Shown here in pieces: positions 24,481 to 36,356 of a stretch of DNA of 64,000 nt. Every line of letters starts with the position of its first letter. Positions within the stretch are counted from its first letter, which is position 1. The DNA comes from Panax quinquefolius (lineage: Eukaryota > Streptophyta > Magnoliopsida > Apiales > Araliaceae): NCBI GenBank assembly GCA_020205615.1, contig CM035166.1, positions 85,206,862 to 85,270,861 on the forward strand. Reading direction: 5' to 3'. The notes below the pieces were generated by a model. That model was not told the origin of the DNA. It did not search any database and saw only the letters and a list, made by a program, of their open reading frames with translations. Position numbers and translations under genes: made by a program.

Positions 24481-25260
24481 CTACGTACTTGATCAACGAT
24501 TTAGGTTGTTCCCGACTTTGAATAGCTTGATCTTTCTTGCCGGGTCAGCCAGATATTCCATGACTTGATACCCGTGCCCAAGGAATGCTACTTCTTCAAG
24601 CCGAACTCGCATTTCTTCAACTTGGCATAAAGCTTATATTCACGAAGCTTTTGGAGTGTCGACCTCAAGTGTTGCTCATGATCTTCACGGCTTTTGGAAT
24701 AAATAAGGATGTCATCAATAAAAGGCGACCACAAAGTGATCTAAATATTCCTTGAATACTCGGTTCATCATATCCATGAAGGCGGCGGGAGCATTAGTCG
24801 ATCAAAGGACATGACTAGGAATTCATAATGCCCGTCTGAAGTTACGAAAAGCCGTCTTTGGAATGTCGGTGGTTCTAATCTTCAATTGGTGATATCCAGG
24901 AGCGAAGATCAATCTTTGAAAAGAATTTGGCTCCTTGCAATTTGGTCAAACAGGTCATCAATACGTGGCAATGGATACCTATTTTTGATGGTGACATGAT
25001 TCAACTCCCGATAATCAATACAAAGTCGCAGACTCCCATCTTTCTTCTTCACGAATAGAGCAGGAGCACCCCAAGGAGAAGTACTTGGGACGAATAAAGC
25101 CGATGTCTAACAATTCCTGCGGTTGGGTCTTTAACTCACGAAGTTCAATAGGAGCCATTCGATATGGGGCTTTGGAAATGGGTTTTGTACCGGGTTCAAG
25201 GTCGATACAAAATTCAATTTCACACTCAGGGGGTAGGCCAGGAAGTTCTTGAGAATCGTC
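24481..25260 (-). pseudogene. pol: A2 reverse transcriptase domain
   Basis: Minus-strand blocks in order: PYRMAPIEL (about 25140), [17 protein letters not shown] (about 25000-25060), [12 protein letters not shown] (about 24960-24990), FSKIDL, then [10 protein letters not shown] with the catalytic aspartates at 24711-24722. The family signature is (Y/F)xDD and the residues are present. Frameshifts near 24725, 24830 and elsewhere break the frame, so no enzyme is made from this copy as read. Confidence 0.8.
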
Positions 25261-25269
25261 GGAAATTTA

Positions 25270-25750
25270 TTAACAATAGAAATATGGCTCAAAACCCGGC
25301 GTATTTTTGTTTAAATGCGTGACATGAGCTAAGAAAGCTTGACATCTATTTTTTAATAAGCGAATAGCTTTATGGCTTGAGATGACCGTGATTGATTTTA
25401 ATGGTTTGGTCATTTGAATTAGCATAATAGGTTGATTAGGAATATGAAAGCTAACAACCTTACGAAAACAATCAATTTTGCATGATAAGTAGTTAACCAA
25501 TCAATCCCTAGAATCACGTCAAATGCAAGTATTTTTAATGAAATAAGATCGACAGGTAATGTGAGGGTACCGATTTGAACCAAACAAGACTTATAAGCGA
25601 GTGGATGTAATGAAGGTTTCTCCCAGCGGAGTTTCCACGAGATAAGTCAAAGTCTAATTTCTCCGAGTCAAATTTAATCGATGGCGCAAGTAGGAGAAAT
25701 AAAAGAATGGGTAGAACCGGTATCAAATAAAGTGTAGACTTCATTAGAGT
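25270..25750 (-). pseudogene. pro: A2 aspartic protease region
   Basis: The catalytic DTGS is encoded at 25713-25724 on the minus strand. It is followed by FDSEKLDFDL and, out of frame, by the [20 protein letters not shown] stretch (25500 downwards) that precedes RT in this family. The protease would mature the Gag-Pol polyprotein. Frameshifts near 25640 and 25510. Confidence 0.75.
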
Positions 25751-26978
25751 TTATGATAAGCTTACCCGTGATGACCTCATTCGGGTTCCTTGCTCTCTGG
25801 GGAGGTCACAACAAACGCTCTCCCTTGCACCACTTGGTTTTGACTTTTTCGGGAATGACCTTTGGTGCCTCCATCCTAGTTGAATTTGTCTTGATGGCGA
25901 CAAAAATCGAGCTAAGTGACCTTCTCTTCCACAATTATAACATGCTTTGGACGGATGTACAGTTCGGATGATGTGTCCCTCTTCTCGCATTTGAAGCATA
26001 TGATAGGTGGTCTTTCTCCTTCCTTAACATTGGTCTTTGGTCTTGACGTCTTTCCATCATTGTTGAATCTCCGTTTCTTGAAATGTCCATTCTTATTGTT
26101 TTGGGTACGATTACCACCAAGTGGTTACCATATCGGCCCATTGATTCCCTCCACGCTTGTTGTCACCGCTTGATGACTACTCTCATTTGGTATTATAACT
26201 TTCTTATTTTGCTCTCTTTTAGTTGCGTTGACTCGTTATCGCGCTCCACTAATCGAGCCCTATTTACAACATCCGAATACAAACACGGTTTATGAGAAAT
26301 AAGATGTTGGCGTATCTCCGACTTCAAACCTCTTAAAAACATTCGCGCCATTCTCTCTTCATTATCCACCAAGTGGGGATATAAACCGTGATAACTCCGC
26401 AAATTTTGCCTCGTATTGCGACACGGTCATATTGTTTTGTTCCAACTTGATAAACTCCACCTCCTTCGTATGGCGAATACTTTCGGGAAAGTATTTGTCG
26501 TTGAACGACTCTGGAACTTCTCCCAAGATATCTTGATGACAAGCAGAGTTGAGTCGTTTTACCGATTCCCACCGATGAATGCCTCTCGCGCAACATAAAG
26601 GCGTGAAAGGAACCTTTTGCTCCTCGGAGCATCCCAAGACATCAAATATCTTGGTAATCTGCTTTATCCATGCTTCCGCCAGAAGTGGTTTTGGCTCTCC
26701 CTTAAACTCCGGTGGTCCCAGCTCCTTGAATTGTTTAGCGGTGACCGCCAGAGAGTTTTCCGTGTTTCCACCTACGTTTTGGACAGGAGTCGCTCTCGCC
26801 TGCTGTTGCATAAATTGCATAAAGCCTCTGAACATTTGATCATTCATCATTTGGTCGGTCTTTGTTGTTTGCATGAGGATTGTCGCCTTCACGATGCATA
26901 TTATCACGATTATTGATATGTGGTGAATCAGCGATCGCTTTGTGCTCCATTGCTATTCTCAACATTCTCGGATGTCAT
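25751..26978 (-). pseudogene. gag: A2 gag with capsid domain and zinc knuckle
   Basis: Start ATG at 26976-26978 gives MTSEN. The capsid region (Retrotrans_gag-like) is in the open stretch 26362-26907: KQFKELGPPEFKGEPKP, WIKQITKIFDVLGCSEEQKV, FNDKYFPESIR, NNMTVSQYEAKFAELSRF. It continues after a shift at about 26380 with LVDNEERMARMFLRGLKSEI. The zinc knuckle CYNCGREGHLA is at about 25905-25940, with the last Cys read as Leu. Comparing with the intact block at 53123-53586 shows where bases are missing. Confidence 0.85.
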
Positions 26979-27152
26979 TTTCAGACATCGCCACAAAACA
27001 AAAGATTAATTGACATTTAACAATTATCTTTATATTACGTGAGACCAATAAAAATAGCACAAAAACTTAGGTAGGTCATACTAGCGAAGGTATTCCCCGT
27101 CTCTCCCCTCCTAGTACTTTTCTCACATCTTAGCCAGGGATCATATCCCTTA

Positions 27153-27166
27153 GCTTTGATACCAAC
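27153..27166 (-). promoter_or_regulatory. A2 primer-binding site
   Basis: Minus strand reads TTGGTATCAAAGC directly after the 5' LTR, one change from the initiator-Met tRNA complement. An identical variant lies at 53924-53936 in the related element, so the change is a family trait. Confidence 0.8.
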
Positions 27167-29675
27167 TGTGACGCCCCCAAAATTAGGTATACATCACCCA
27201 TCTTGGGTCGCCACTTACATGGTACAGAATTTAAATACAACTTATTAACATAAGCTATGGGTGTACAATACGACATAAAGCGTGAGTTTAAATACAAATA
27301 TAAATCTACTAGATATTATACAAACTCAAACAAAAAGTCCTCATTACAATTATTATCACTTTATTTCACGAGAATAGTGAGGACTACTAATGCTATCTTC
27401 AGGACCATCACTCGTTTCCCCGACTCGTCCCAGCTATATTCTCATTTCCTGAAGAGAACAGTGAAAGAAAGGGTGAGCTCAACTAGCCCAGTAAGAAATA
27501 TTATGACTAAGATAATGCAAAATAAATTATCAATAGTCTTCAACAATGTTAAACTGATAAAATACAATAGACAACCAGTTTAACTGCAGCGGAATATGCA
27601 ATCCATTAAAAGAGTCAAGTAGAAAATAAAATCTACTATCTTTTATGATTTTAAAAGGTTTTTCATCTTTGTTGTAAATTTGAGACTCGACTTTAATAAA
27701 TAATCCACATCATCGAATCACCCCCGCACTACTACCAAGGATATTCTTTAGTATCACGATCACAATTATTCCTGCACTACGGCCAAGAATAGTTGTGTAT
27801 TCATTAATGGTCATGATCATGCCAACAACTGTCCATCAATGCACTACGGCCACTGAGGATTTTTTTTACCACATCATTTGTAACATTACGGTCATGATTA
27901 CACCGAATAATCCCTGGTCATAATCATACCAAGTCCATCCATGCTCTACAGGCCACAGATGACTTTAAAAAAAATATAAAAATGAGGATGATGACAATGA
28001 TATAAGAATTCAATAAAACAAGTTCAAGAATTATTTTATCCAGGAATTTTTAACGTCCAAACTATCAACATGATCTTGCTTTGTAGAGTAAAATTCAAGA
28101 ATGATCGGAAGAATATTTCCATGAAAAGATCTTTGGATGAAGCGCGCAAATATCGAGGATATTCTACTAATTTCATGGAGTATAGAAGTTAAAGTTTTAA
28201 CTTATTTGGGTATAATAAAGAATGGAATAACAAAAGAAATCACCATGCATGCGGTGCTTTTGACAGGCGAGTTATTCAACATAATAATAATAACGGAACC
28301 GGTCGGGTGAAATTCACACTGCAAGCAGGATGTTCCAATGAGAATAATAAAGATGGAACCGGATCCGGTGTAAAACACACAGATAGGATATTCCAAGCGA
28401 GAATGATAAAGAGCGGAACCGGTCAAGGTGTAAAAACACACGAGCGAGGATGTTCCAAAGAATAATAATAAAAAAGCGGAACCGGTCCGGTGTAAAACAC
28501 ACGACAGGATGTTCCAGCAGAATAATAATAAAGGCGGAACCGGTCGGTGTAAAACACACGAGCAGGATGTTCCAATGAGAATAATAGAAGAATGTCACCA
28601 AGTATAGGGTAGGCATCAGCGTATACTGAGTTATTCCAAGAATAATAAGCAATGGAATAACATAAGGATTTCACCAAGTATAGGGTATCTGGCGTATCTG
28701 AGTTATGTATAAGGTATGCCACTTTTACAAAAGTTATTCCAGCGTAATAATAGTGAATGGAATAAATGAAGTTCTCTTCAAGAAGAAAGAATAACACCCC
28801 TTAAGTAAAAAGAACTGAATATAGAAGTAGTGAAGTAGCGAGAATACTCTTCTTCTTTCTATAACTTTCTCTCTATATAGCTTCTCTCTATAATTTTCTC
28901 TCAGAGTTTCAATGAATTAAGTAGGAAAATAATGAAGGAATGAGCTTCTATTTATAGGAAAATGGAATGCATAGTAACTAATCCATGAACGGTTCAGATT
29001 GATTTACTTTAATCTGACGGTCCATATTTAAAGCAAAATCTTTTAAATAAAATATAATATATTCTATTTATATAAAAACATTTTAATATGCAAATACTAT
29101 GCAAAACACTATGCAACACTATGCATAATAAAATATAATATATTTTATTTATAAAATAACTTTAATAAAGTATTACATTTTATATAAAAGATGTTTACAT
29201 TTTATTACGTTAATAATACTGAATAAAACAAAAGCGTCATTATCATTATAATAATTCATATTATTAATCGACAATAATGGAATCAAACTAAGTGACTTCT
29301 CACATAAGCATCGATAATCAATATCTGGTAATGCTACTTATGCAACCACACGTATTCTTTGTACTTTTACTACCGAGTAGTTCAACGGTATCAACGGTAA
29401 AACTTCCGTAGTTATTTCAATAAAATATTTTTGTCTTTTTCGATCAATCTGACAATAATTACATTGTGGGGTCCACCAATGATTGGTAGTTATGCGAATA
29501 TTCCTGCTAAACAAGAATATTCCAGAACCAATCGAATATAATATAACCACTTGTATACTTTGCAAAATTTATAAATATTACCCACAACTATAACATTATA
29601 TCAAATTATTCCATAATATTCAAAAATAATATTTATAGAAAATTCATCTTTATTTATAAAAACTGGGGTCTTACA
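27167..29675 (-). repeat. A2 5' LTR
   Basis: 2.51 kb. Left edge TGTGACGCCCCC, right edge GGGGTCTTACA. Minus-strand TATA box at 28949-28956, purine/pyrimidine AGAG tract at about 28855-28910, five GGAACCGGTC units at about 28293-28590, GAGCTCAAC block at about 27476. No gene; the short open frames in it are chance. Confidence 0.9.
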
Positions 29676-30216
29676 GTGAGGCGAACCCAACGTTGGAAGG
29701 GTGTTTTGTCACTATCATACAAGATGTCTAATGACATACAACCTCGTATCATCATAAGATCCACTTGCTGAGTATATATACGAGCACTACCTATATAATC
29801 TTGGTGTTTGTTTGATGTATAATTCTCAATTAGAGACAATAGAGATATTGATATGTAATCTTCTTGTTTTTCTTTGGGGTCTATAGGGTCAACCAAGGAT
29901 AATTCTGTGGCCATATGATATCTATCATAACCTAGACGCATGGTCTCCCATGTACGAAGGTTTCCTTGAGCACTTCTCAAAGATTTTAATTTCTAAAACA
30001 GTTTTTGACTATACCTTTATGTAAGGTGTCACTGTGAGGTGTTGTCCACGGTTGGGACATGTGTCACATTTGGTATATATTTGTATCCAAACTCACAGCA
30101 TATGTGTTGTATTTTGTACAACAATTGTTGTAATAAAGTTGTATTTATTTTCTATACCATGTATTTGGTAACTCAAAATAGGTTGGATGGTATGGACCTA
30201 TTTTGGGGTTGTCACA

Positions 30217-30406
30217 GTTGGTATTAGAGCTTAGGGATATGGTACTTTGGCGGAGATCAGAGAATATAACTAGGAGGGGAGAGATGAGTAAATCCTTCGC
30301 TAGTGTGTCCTACCTAAAGCTTATTTGTTGGTTAGTCATAATATCGGGATATTATCCGATATGTTAATTTGTTTAATTAACCCTTGTTTTATAGCAGTAT
30401 TTGAGA
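30217..30406 (+). other. primer site and leader of B interior 1
   Basis: GTTGGTATTAGAGCTTAG follows the LTR end, one base from the initiator-Met tRNA complement. The leader (CCTTCGCTAGTGTGTCCTAC, TTAATTAACCCTTGTTTT) closely matches the A1 leader at 13215-13380 up to the start codon context TTTGAGAATGGCA. This shows that B and the chromovirus share packaging and priming sequences. Confidence 0.75.
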
Positions 30407-31195
30407 ATGGCAGCTGATAATGCTAACAATGGAGTGAATGAAACTGTGGGGATACCTCTAATCACTAACCATGATAATGTGATGTTAGACGAAGAAGGAA
30501 TTAGAGATATCCATGTGGTGAGTGAAGAATTGATAGTTGCACCCGAGATAGTCGCAGAGGTAACAACTGAGAGTGAGGAAGAAGAGGAAGAAAAGGTACC
30601 TGAGGAGAGTTTATTAGAGGTATTATATGATCAAAATGTTGAATTTCAAAATCGTATTCATAAGTTAGAAGAGCAGACTGAAGAACGACGGGCGGTCGTG
30701 GAACAAAAGGATGCAATAATTCAAGCTTGTGTTACCCGATATGTGATGCTTGAACAGAAGCATTCTTTGGCAAAGTATAAGATGATAAATATGGAATCTG
30801 ACCTGAAAGAAGAAAAAACTGAACGAGTAAGAATGAGTGATGCATGGGTAAAAGCCACACGACACGTGGATATTATGGAAAGAGATGTCCGATCTAAGAA
30901 GGCTAAAATAGATGATATGAATTTCTCTTTCTGGAAAGCAATTGGGAGAACCCAACATCGAGTTTTGAATTACCCTGTACAGAGCGGTCAACCTGAATTT
31001 GATATGGATCGAAGATTGATGATTCAAATCATGAATCAGGAGTACGACGAGGCAGTTGAGGGAGGAATATTTCTTATAGAAAAGTATATTCCAACGGTAG
31101 TGATGACGCCAAATGCTGCCCCAGACAAGTCAAAACCAAGTAGTTCGAGGGATGGCGGTTGTCATGACTTCCCAACAAATGCGGAACCCAAATAA
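30407..31195 (+). CDS. B interior 1 protein, 262 aa, acidic coiled coil, function unknown
   Basis: I do not recognise a family. ATG at 30407 is chosen because its context is the same as the gag start of A1; an upstream in-frame TTG at 30401 is not a plausible plant start. Residues 1-45 are polar; about 46-70 are very acidic (a run of six Glu); about 70-165 are rich in E, K, Q and R with heptad-like Leu/Ile/Val spacing, suggesting a coiled coil; 165-262 holds WKAIGRTQHRVLNYP, a patch FDMDRRLMIQIMNQEYDEAV and a Ser/Pro-rich tail. No zinc knuckle, capsid or enzyme motif. A second, frameshifted copy lies at 35426-36218. It occupies the position of gag, so a structural or RNA-binding role is possible but unproven. 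Confidence 0.6.
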   Translation: MAADNANNGVNETVGIPLITNHDNVMLDEEGIRDIHVVSEELIVAPEIVAEVTTESEEEEEEKVPEESLLEVLYDQNVEFQNRIHKLEEQTEERRAVVEQKDAIIQACVTRYVMLEQKHSLAKYKMINMESDLKEEKTERVRMSDAWVKATRHVDIMERDVRSKKAKIDDMNFSFWKAIGRTQHRVLNYPVQSGQPEFDMDRRLMIQIMNQEYDEAVEGGIFLIEKYIPTVVMTPNAAPDKSKPSSSRDGGCHDFPTNAEPK

Positions 31196-31333
31196 ATTTA
31201 TCATGGGAGATGAGCAACGGAGAAATCATGATGACCCAGGAGATAAAATCTGAAATGAAAGCAAGGTATTCTCAACTTTTTGAAATACCAGGTACGTAAA
31301 TTTCGGGGACGAAATTTCATAAGGAGGGGAGAT
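31196..31333 (+). other. 3' untranslated part and polypurine tract of B interior 1
   Basis: Contains ATTTCGGGGACGAAATTTC and then AAGGAGGGGAGAT (31321-31333) before the LTR start TGTAAGACCCC at 31334. In chromoviruses this block follows the end of pol; here it follows the ORF by about 100 bases. Confidence 0.8.
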
Positions 31334-32527
31334 TGTAAGACCCCAAATTTTATACAATAAAAGTATTCAATTTTTCTTATAATAACTATTCAGTAAATGG
31401 TTAAATTGATAAAAGTTTAAAGTTAAGGGTGAGATATGAATTTTTCAAAATACGCAAGTGGTTATAAAATATTCAATTGTCGGGGAATATTCGTTTGGTC
31501 GTGGAATATTCTTTTTGTCATGGAATATTCGTACGACGGCGCAACCTTTTGTGGGCCCCATAACAAATAATTGTCGGATGAAAAAAAAGACAAAATTTGA
31601 GTTTTTATAAATAACGGCGTAGTTGTTACCGTTAACACTGTTGGAATACCTGGTGGTTAAAATTTAGTAATACGCGTGTTTGCACAGTAGCACACGGTTT
31701 TACACAGTATTTTTGAATTATTGATCCTTAAGTGAGAAGGCACTACTCAATAAATTGCTATAGTAATTAAAGTTCAATATTTTATTTTATTGATTCAATA
31801 ATTACTGCGTTGATATTTTATATTATTTTTGCTCAATAATTGTCACTGCACATCATCTCCATTATCAGATCAATAATTCATATTATTTGGAATAATATTA
31901 TTAGATAGCAGTATTTGCAATGTCTAGAAAGTTCTGTCAAGGAGAGGTTTGGTCACCTAATTGCGCACCAGTAAGGAGAAATCCTTATTGGAAAGCCCCC
32001 TCTTTCCTGAGAATTGCCTGGTTGTCATTATTGTAATTCTGTAATATTATTTGTGAATAATTAATTATTGATTTATATGATAAGGAAATATTTATTTTAT
32101 GTGGATATAAATGATGGATATATTTATTTTTATGTGGATAAAAATTAAGGAATTAATGCTGAGGTATTTTATCAGTATTTTGTCAGATTGGAGGTATTAA
32201 AAGATCAAATCGGTGTTCTTACAGCTTTATTGTGTGAGTTATAATATTTAATCGTAGTTGGATCGTTGGGATTTATGGATATGTTATACATATATAAGTT
32301 GAGTATATGTCCACAAATTTTGAACGAATTAAAAATAAGCGTATAATTTGTTATGAATTTTAAGAGGTGGCGATTAGGAAATTAGGTTTTGGTGGAAAAT
32401 TCTAGAATTGAGTGGGCCCCACTCTTGGTTGTTGGGGAAGATGGCTGATTTTGGTGGGTAAAATAGTAGCAGGTAAAAGCCATCGGTAAAGTAGTGTCAA
32501 ATGCGCCTTGGCGTGCTAACATTTTCC

Positions 32528-32535
32528 TATAAATA
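32528..32535 (+). promoter_or_regulatory. TATA box of B LTR 2
   Basis: TATAAATA with the same flanks as 9668-9675. It would drive interior 2 (35238 onwards) through about 2.7 kb of LTR leader that includes the hairpin array. Confidence 0.6.
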
Positions 32536-33469
32536 GAGGGCTAAGTTAGAATTGAAAATCACACCAGAATTCATAAGTTTTCTCTCTTTTTCTCTCTACA
32601 TTATTGAGTGTATTTTGTGAGTATTTAGATACTTGGTGAGTTGATATTCATCAGTGCAAGTTTCCTTCAGCGTCATATCCAATATTCAGGCAGAAGTGCT
32701 GCTCTTTTGAGGTAAGGGATAGTAAGGGATTTTAAGAGTTGTTATGTTTTTCAGTTTCGTAATTTTTCTGACCTTCAAAAATTCTGAAATAATTTGAAAT
32801 GATATTTTGATGAGTTTTATTGATTGTATCCAAAAATGGTGATTTTTGGATGTATAGATTAAGAGTTATGAATTTTACGGGAAAAGACTATTTTAAAAGT
32901 AACCGCTTATAATCTTGTGGTTAACTCTAAAATTGATGAAATTTTCATTGAGAGTACATCTATATAATATCAGTGTACTTTGTGAATTTTGGAATTTTTG
33001 GAAAAAAGTACAATTTATGATAAATGTCTAAATATTCGGCGGTTTTGGCCATATGAAAAATAGTAAATGAATTTTAAAAATTCTGAAAAAAATATATGTT
33101 CAATATGGGACTATATTCTGCTAAATTCCAGAAAAGAAATATTTTTGGAACTTATTTGATATTTTTCATAAAAATAGTCTACTTACGAGTAAAAGAATTA
33201 AATATGTTATGTGAAGTAAGAAAATTGGAAAATATGATTTTATGGCTTGAGAATCATACATGAGTTATATGCAGATTTTTTATGAGGGTTTTGGTTATTG
33301 GTGATGAAATCTTATGAGTTTGGCATTTTAGAATGATTAAATGCATTATTTAGTAAAGTGTAAACAATTAAAATAAATTGTTTATAAGTTTAAGAAATGT
33401 TATTTCAATATCATTATACCAAAATATTGGTATGAATTTTATTGTGGAATTTCTACCTTTTTGTGTCGG

Positions 33470-33556
33470 GTTTACTATTCATGAGTTACTATTCACGAGT
33501 TACTATTCACGAAGTTACTATTCATGGGTTACTATTCACGAGTTACTATTCACGAT
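33470..33556 (+). repeat. 15-bp GTTACTATTCACGA repeats in B LTR 2
   Basis: Six near-identical units of GAGTTACTATTCACG. LTR 1 has four (10608-10657), LTR 3 six (36590-36677). One end of the LTR 3 deletion falls in this array. Confidence 0.9.
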
Positions 33557-33899
33557 AAAGTTTGTTTCTTTTTCTGACCAAATTATCGTTTATTTATGAA
33601 TATTGCTCTTGAGATTAAGTGCAGTTGTTGATCATATTATTTTTATTATCGTATATAACATTTTTATAACCTTGATGTTGAAATTCGCTTTAACTTGAGT
33701 ATAAAGATGGGTAGATTATTGGTATGATCATGACTAGGGTTCTCTTTGGCCAGTAGTGAAAAGTTGAATTGTGACTGGTATGATCATGACCATTGAATTT
33801 ATAATTAAATATCTTTAGCTTAAGTGCAAAGGTGAAATAATCAACATGGTTATAATTATTGTTTATATAAATTCTGAAATGATTATATATTTCTTTGAG

Positions 33900-34167
33900 A
33901 TATTAATATATTTGGCCTGTAGTGCAAATATGAACTGTTGATGAATATATTTGGCCTGTAGTGCAAATATGAACTGTTGATTAATATATTTGGCCTGTAG
34001 TGCAAATATGAACTGTTGAGGAATATCTTTGGCCTGTAGTGCAAAGATGGTTTGTTGATGAATATCTTTGGCCCGTATTGTAAAGATGATATGTTGTTGA
34101 ATATCTTTGGCCGTAGTGCAAAGATGGTCTGTTGACAAATATCTTTGGCCCGTAGTGTAAAGATGAA
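33900..34167 (+). repeat. 39-bp hairpin array in B LTR 2, 7 units
   Basis: Same design as at 19080-19347: three ATATTTG/CAAATAT units, then four ATCTTTG/CAAAGAT-type units. Unit 5 and unit 7 have single changes in one arm. Confidence 0.9.
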
Positions 34168-35237
34168 TTTATCAGTATGATTATGAACAGGAAATGTCAT
34201 TTGGTATAACCATAATCTTTGATGTTTCAGGTGAAGATAGGTTATGAAAATTATTTTCGTCTTGGATGAGAAGAGGAATTTAGAACCACAATTATGATTA
34301 TGAGTTATTCATATGATTGTGCAAAAGAACTGTTGAGTGATGTTACAGGGTTAAAACATTGTTGGTGGATTTTTAACATTGAGAAGATCATAGACTTTAT
34401 GGTCTATTTGACTCTTCTAATGGATTGCTCGTTTCGCTGCAACAATGGTTGAAAATTTTTATCATCTACCATATGTTCTAAATCTCTGATTTCTTACTGA
34501 TGAAGGCTATTGATAATTTAATTATCTTTAGTCATGATATTATTTACTGAGCTAGTTGTGCTCACCCTTTTGCTTCACAATTCCTTTCAGGTAATAAAAG
34601 TGTAGCTGGGTCGAGTGGGGGATAACAGGGGAATAGAACGGTGGTCTATAGTTGTTGAGGGTGAGGCAAACCCAACGTTGGAAGGGTGTTTTGTCACTAT
34701 CATACCAGATGTCTAATGACATACAACCTCGTATCATCATAAGATCCACTTGCTGAGTATATATACGAGCACTACCTATATAATCTTGGTGTTTGTTTGA
34801 AGTATAATTCTCAATTAGAGACAATGGAGATAATGATATGTCAAGAGAAGACTTACCATTGGGAAGAATATAATAGTAATCTTCTTGTTTTTCTTTGGGG
34901 TCTATTGGGTTAACCAAGGATAATTCTGTGGCCATATGATATCTATCATAACCTAGACGCATGGTCTCCCATGTACGGAGGTTTCCTTGAGCACTTCCCA
35001 AAGATTTTAATTTCTAAAACGGTTTTTGACTATACCTTTATGTAAGGTGTCACTGTGAGCTGCTGTCCACGGTTGGGACATGTGTCACATTTGGTATATA
35101 TTTGTATCCAAACTCACAGCATATGTGTTGTATTTTATACGACAATTGTTGTAATAAAGTTGTATTTGTTTTCTGTACCATGTATTTGGCGACTAAAAAT
35201 AGGTTGGATGGTATGGACCTATTTTGGGGTTGTCACA

Positions 35238-35425
35238 GTTCGTATCAGAGCTTAGGTATATTTTCTTTGGCGGAGATCAGAGAATATAACTAGGAGGGGA
35301 GAGATGAGTAAATCCTTCGCTACTGTGTCCTACATAAGCTTATTTGTTGGTTAGTCATAATATCAGGATATTATCCGATATGTTAATTTGTTTAATTAAC
35401 CCTTGTTTTATGGCAGTATTTGAGA
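35238..35425 (+). other. primer site and leader of B interior 2
   Basis: GTTCGTATCAGAGCTTAG after the LTR end. The rest follows interior 1 base for base with few changes. Confidence 0.75.
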
Positions 35426-36218
35426 ATGGCAGCTGATAATGCTAACAATGGAGTGAATGAGACTGTGGGGATACCTCTAATCACAAACCATGATAATGTG
35501 ATGTCAGACGAAGAAGGAATTAGAGATATCCATGTGGTGAGTGAAGAATTGATAATTGCACCCGAGATAGTAGCAGAGGTAACAGCTGAGAGTGAGGAAG
35601 AAGAGGAAGAAAAGGTACCTGAGGAGAGTTTATTAGAGGTATTATATGATCAAAATGTAGAATTTCAAAATCGTATTCATAAGTTAGAAGAAGCGAAAGT
35701 GAAGAAACATGAAGTGATGCGTGGAACAAAAGGATGCAACAATTCAAGCTTGTGTTTCCCGATATGTGATGCTTGAACAGAAGCATTCTTTGGCAGAGTA
35801 TAAGATGATAAAGATGGAATCTGAGCTGAAAGAAGAAAAAACTGAACGAGTAAGAATGAGTGATGCATGGGTAAAAGCCACACGACACGTGGATATTATG
35901 GAAAGAGATGTCCGATCTAAGAAGGCTAAAATAGATGATATGAATTTCTCTTTCTGGAAATCAATTGGGAGAACCCAACATCGAGTTTTGAATTACCCTG
36001 TACAGAGCGGTCAACCGGAATTTGATATGGATCGAAGATTGATGATTCAAATCATGAAGCAGGAGTACAACGAGGCAGTTGAGGGAGGAATATGTCCTAT
36101 AGAAAAGTATATTCCAACGGTAGTGATGACGCCAAATGCTGCCCCAGACAAGTCAAAACCGAGTAGTTCGAGGGATGGCGGTTGTCATGACTTCCCAACA
36201 AATGCGGAACCCAAATAA
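35426..36218 (+). pseudogene. B interior 2 protein, frameshifted copy of the 262-aa coiled-coil ORF
   Basis: ATG at 35426; codons agree with copy 1 up to about 35690, where a patch in place of GAGCAGACTGAAGAACG adds a net four bases and shifts the frame; from about 35724 the original frame resumes to the stop at 36216-36218. Outside the patch I count about 13 amino-acid changes and about 6 silent changes against copy 1, which does not show strong purifying selection between these two. The shift sits on a CAG/CTG cluster and may be a base-calling error. No functional assignment. Confidence 0.65.
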
Positions 36219-36356
36219 ATTTATCACGGGACATGAGCAACGTAGAAATCATGATGACCCGGGAGATAAAATCTGAAATGAAAGCAAGGTATTCTCAACT
36301 TTTTGAAATACCAGGTACGTAAATTTCGGGGACGAAATTTCATAAGGAGGGGAGAT
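36219..36356 (+). other. 3' untranslated part and polypurine tract of B interior 2
   Basis: Near-identical to 31196-31333; AAGGAGGGGAGAT at 36344-36356. Confidence 0.8.

Larger units (their letters stand above)
19844..29675 (-). mobile_element. element A2: full-length Ty3/gypsy chromovirus (Tekay/Del-like), degenerate coding
   Basis: 9.83 kb on the minus strand with perfect GTGAG flanks. 5' LTR 27167-29675, primer site 27153-27166, gag 25751-26978, protease, RT, RNaseH, integrase and chromodomain-like tail down to 22336, 3' LTR 19844-22335. PR-RT-RH-IN order marks it as gypsy. The tail VKVLWRNHDVEEMTWELE-like block after integrase is typical of chromoviruses. LTRs are similar in length (2509 and 2492). 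All genes are frameshifted, at least partly at CAG/CTG sites where base calls look unreliable. Confidence 0.9.
8502..30216 (+). repeat. B LTR 1, split by elements A1 and A2
   Basis: Host segments are 8502-10842, 18919-19843 and 29681-30216, together about 3.8 kb, collinear with LTR 2 (31334-35237). It starts TGTAAGACCCCG and ends GGGGTTGTCACA. It carries a TATA box at 9668, four 15-bp GTTACTATTCACGA repeats at about 10608-10657 and the 39-bp hairpin array at about 19080-19347. The interior 14460-15640 of A1 resembles part of this LTR but belongs to A1. Confidence 0.85.
31334..35237 (+). repeat. B LTR 2, full length (3.9 kb)
   Basis: The most complete B LTR and the reference for the empty insertion sites of A1 and A2. 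Starts TGTAAGACCCCAAAT, ends GGGGTTGTCACA. TATA box at 32528-32535; 15-bp repeats at about 33470-33555; 39-bp hairpin array at 33900-34167; a GAGCTAGTTGTGCTCACCC block at about 34550. No coding sequence; open frames are products of the repeats. Confidence 0.9.

Noticed and set aside
30501..31027. Minus-strand open frames opposite the coiled-coil ORF
   Set aside because: Antisense shadows of the plus-strand ORF, rich in His/Ser/Leu because the sense strand is Glu/Lys-rich.
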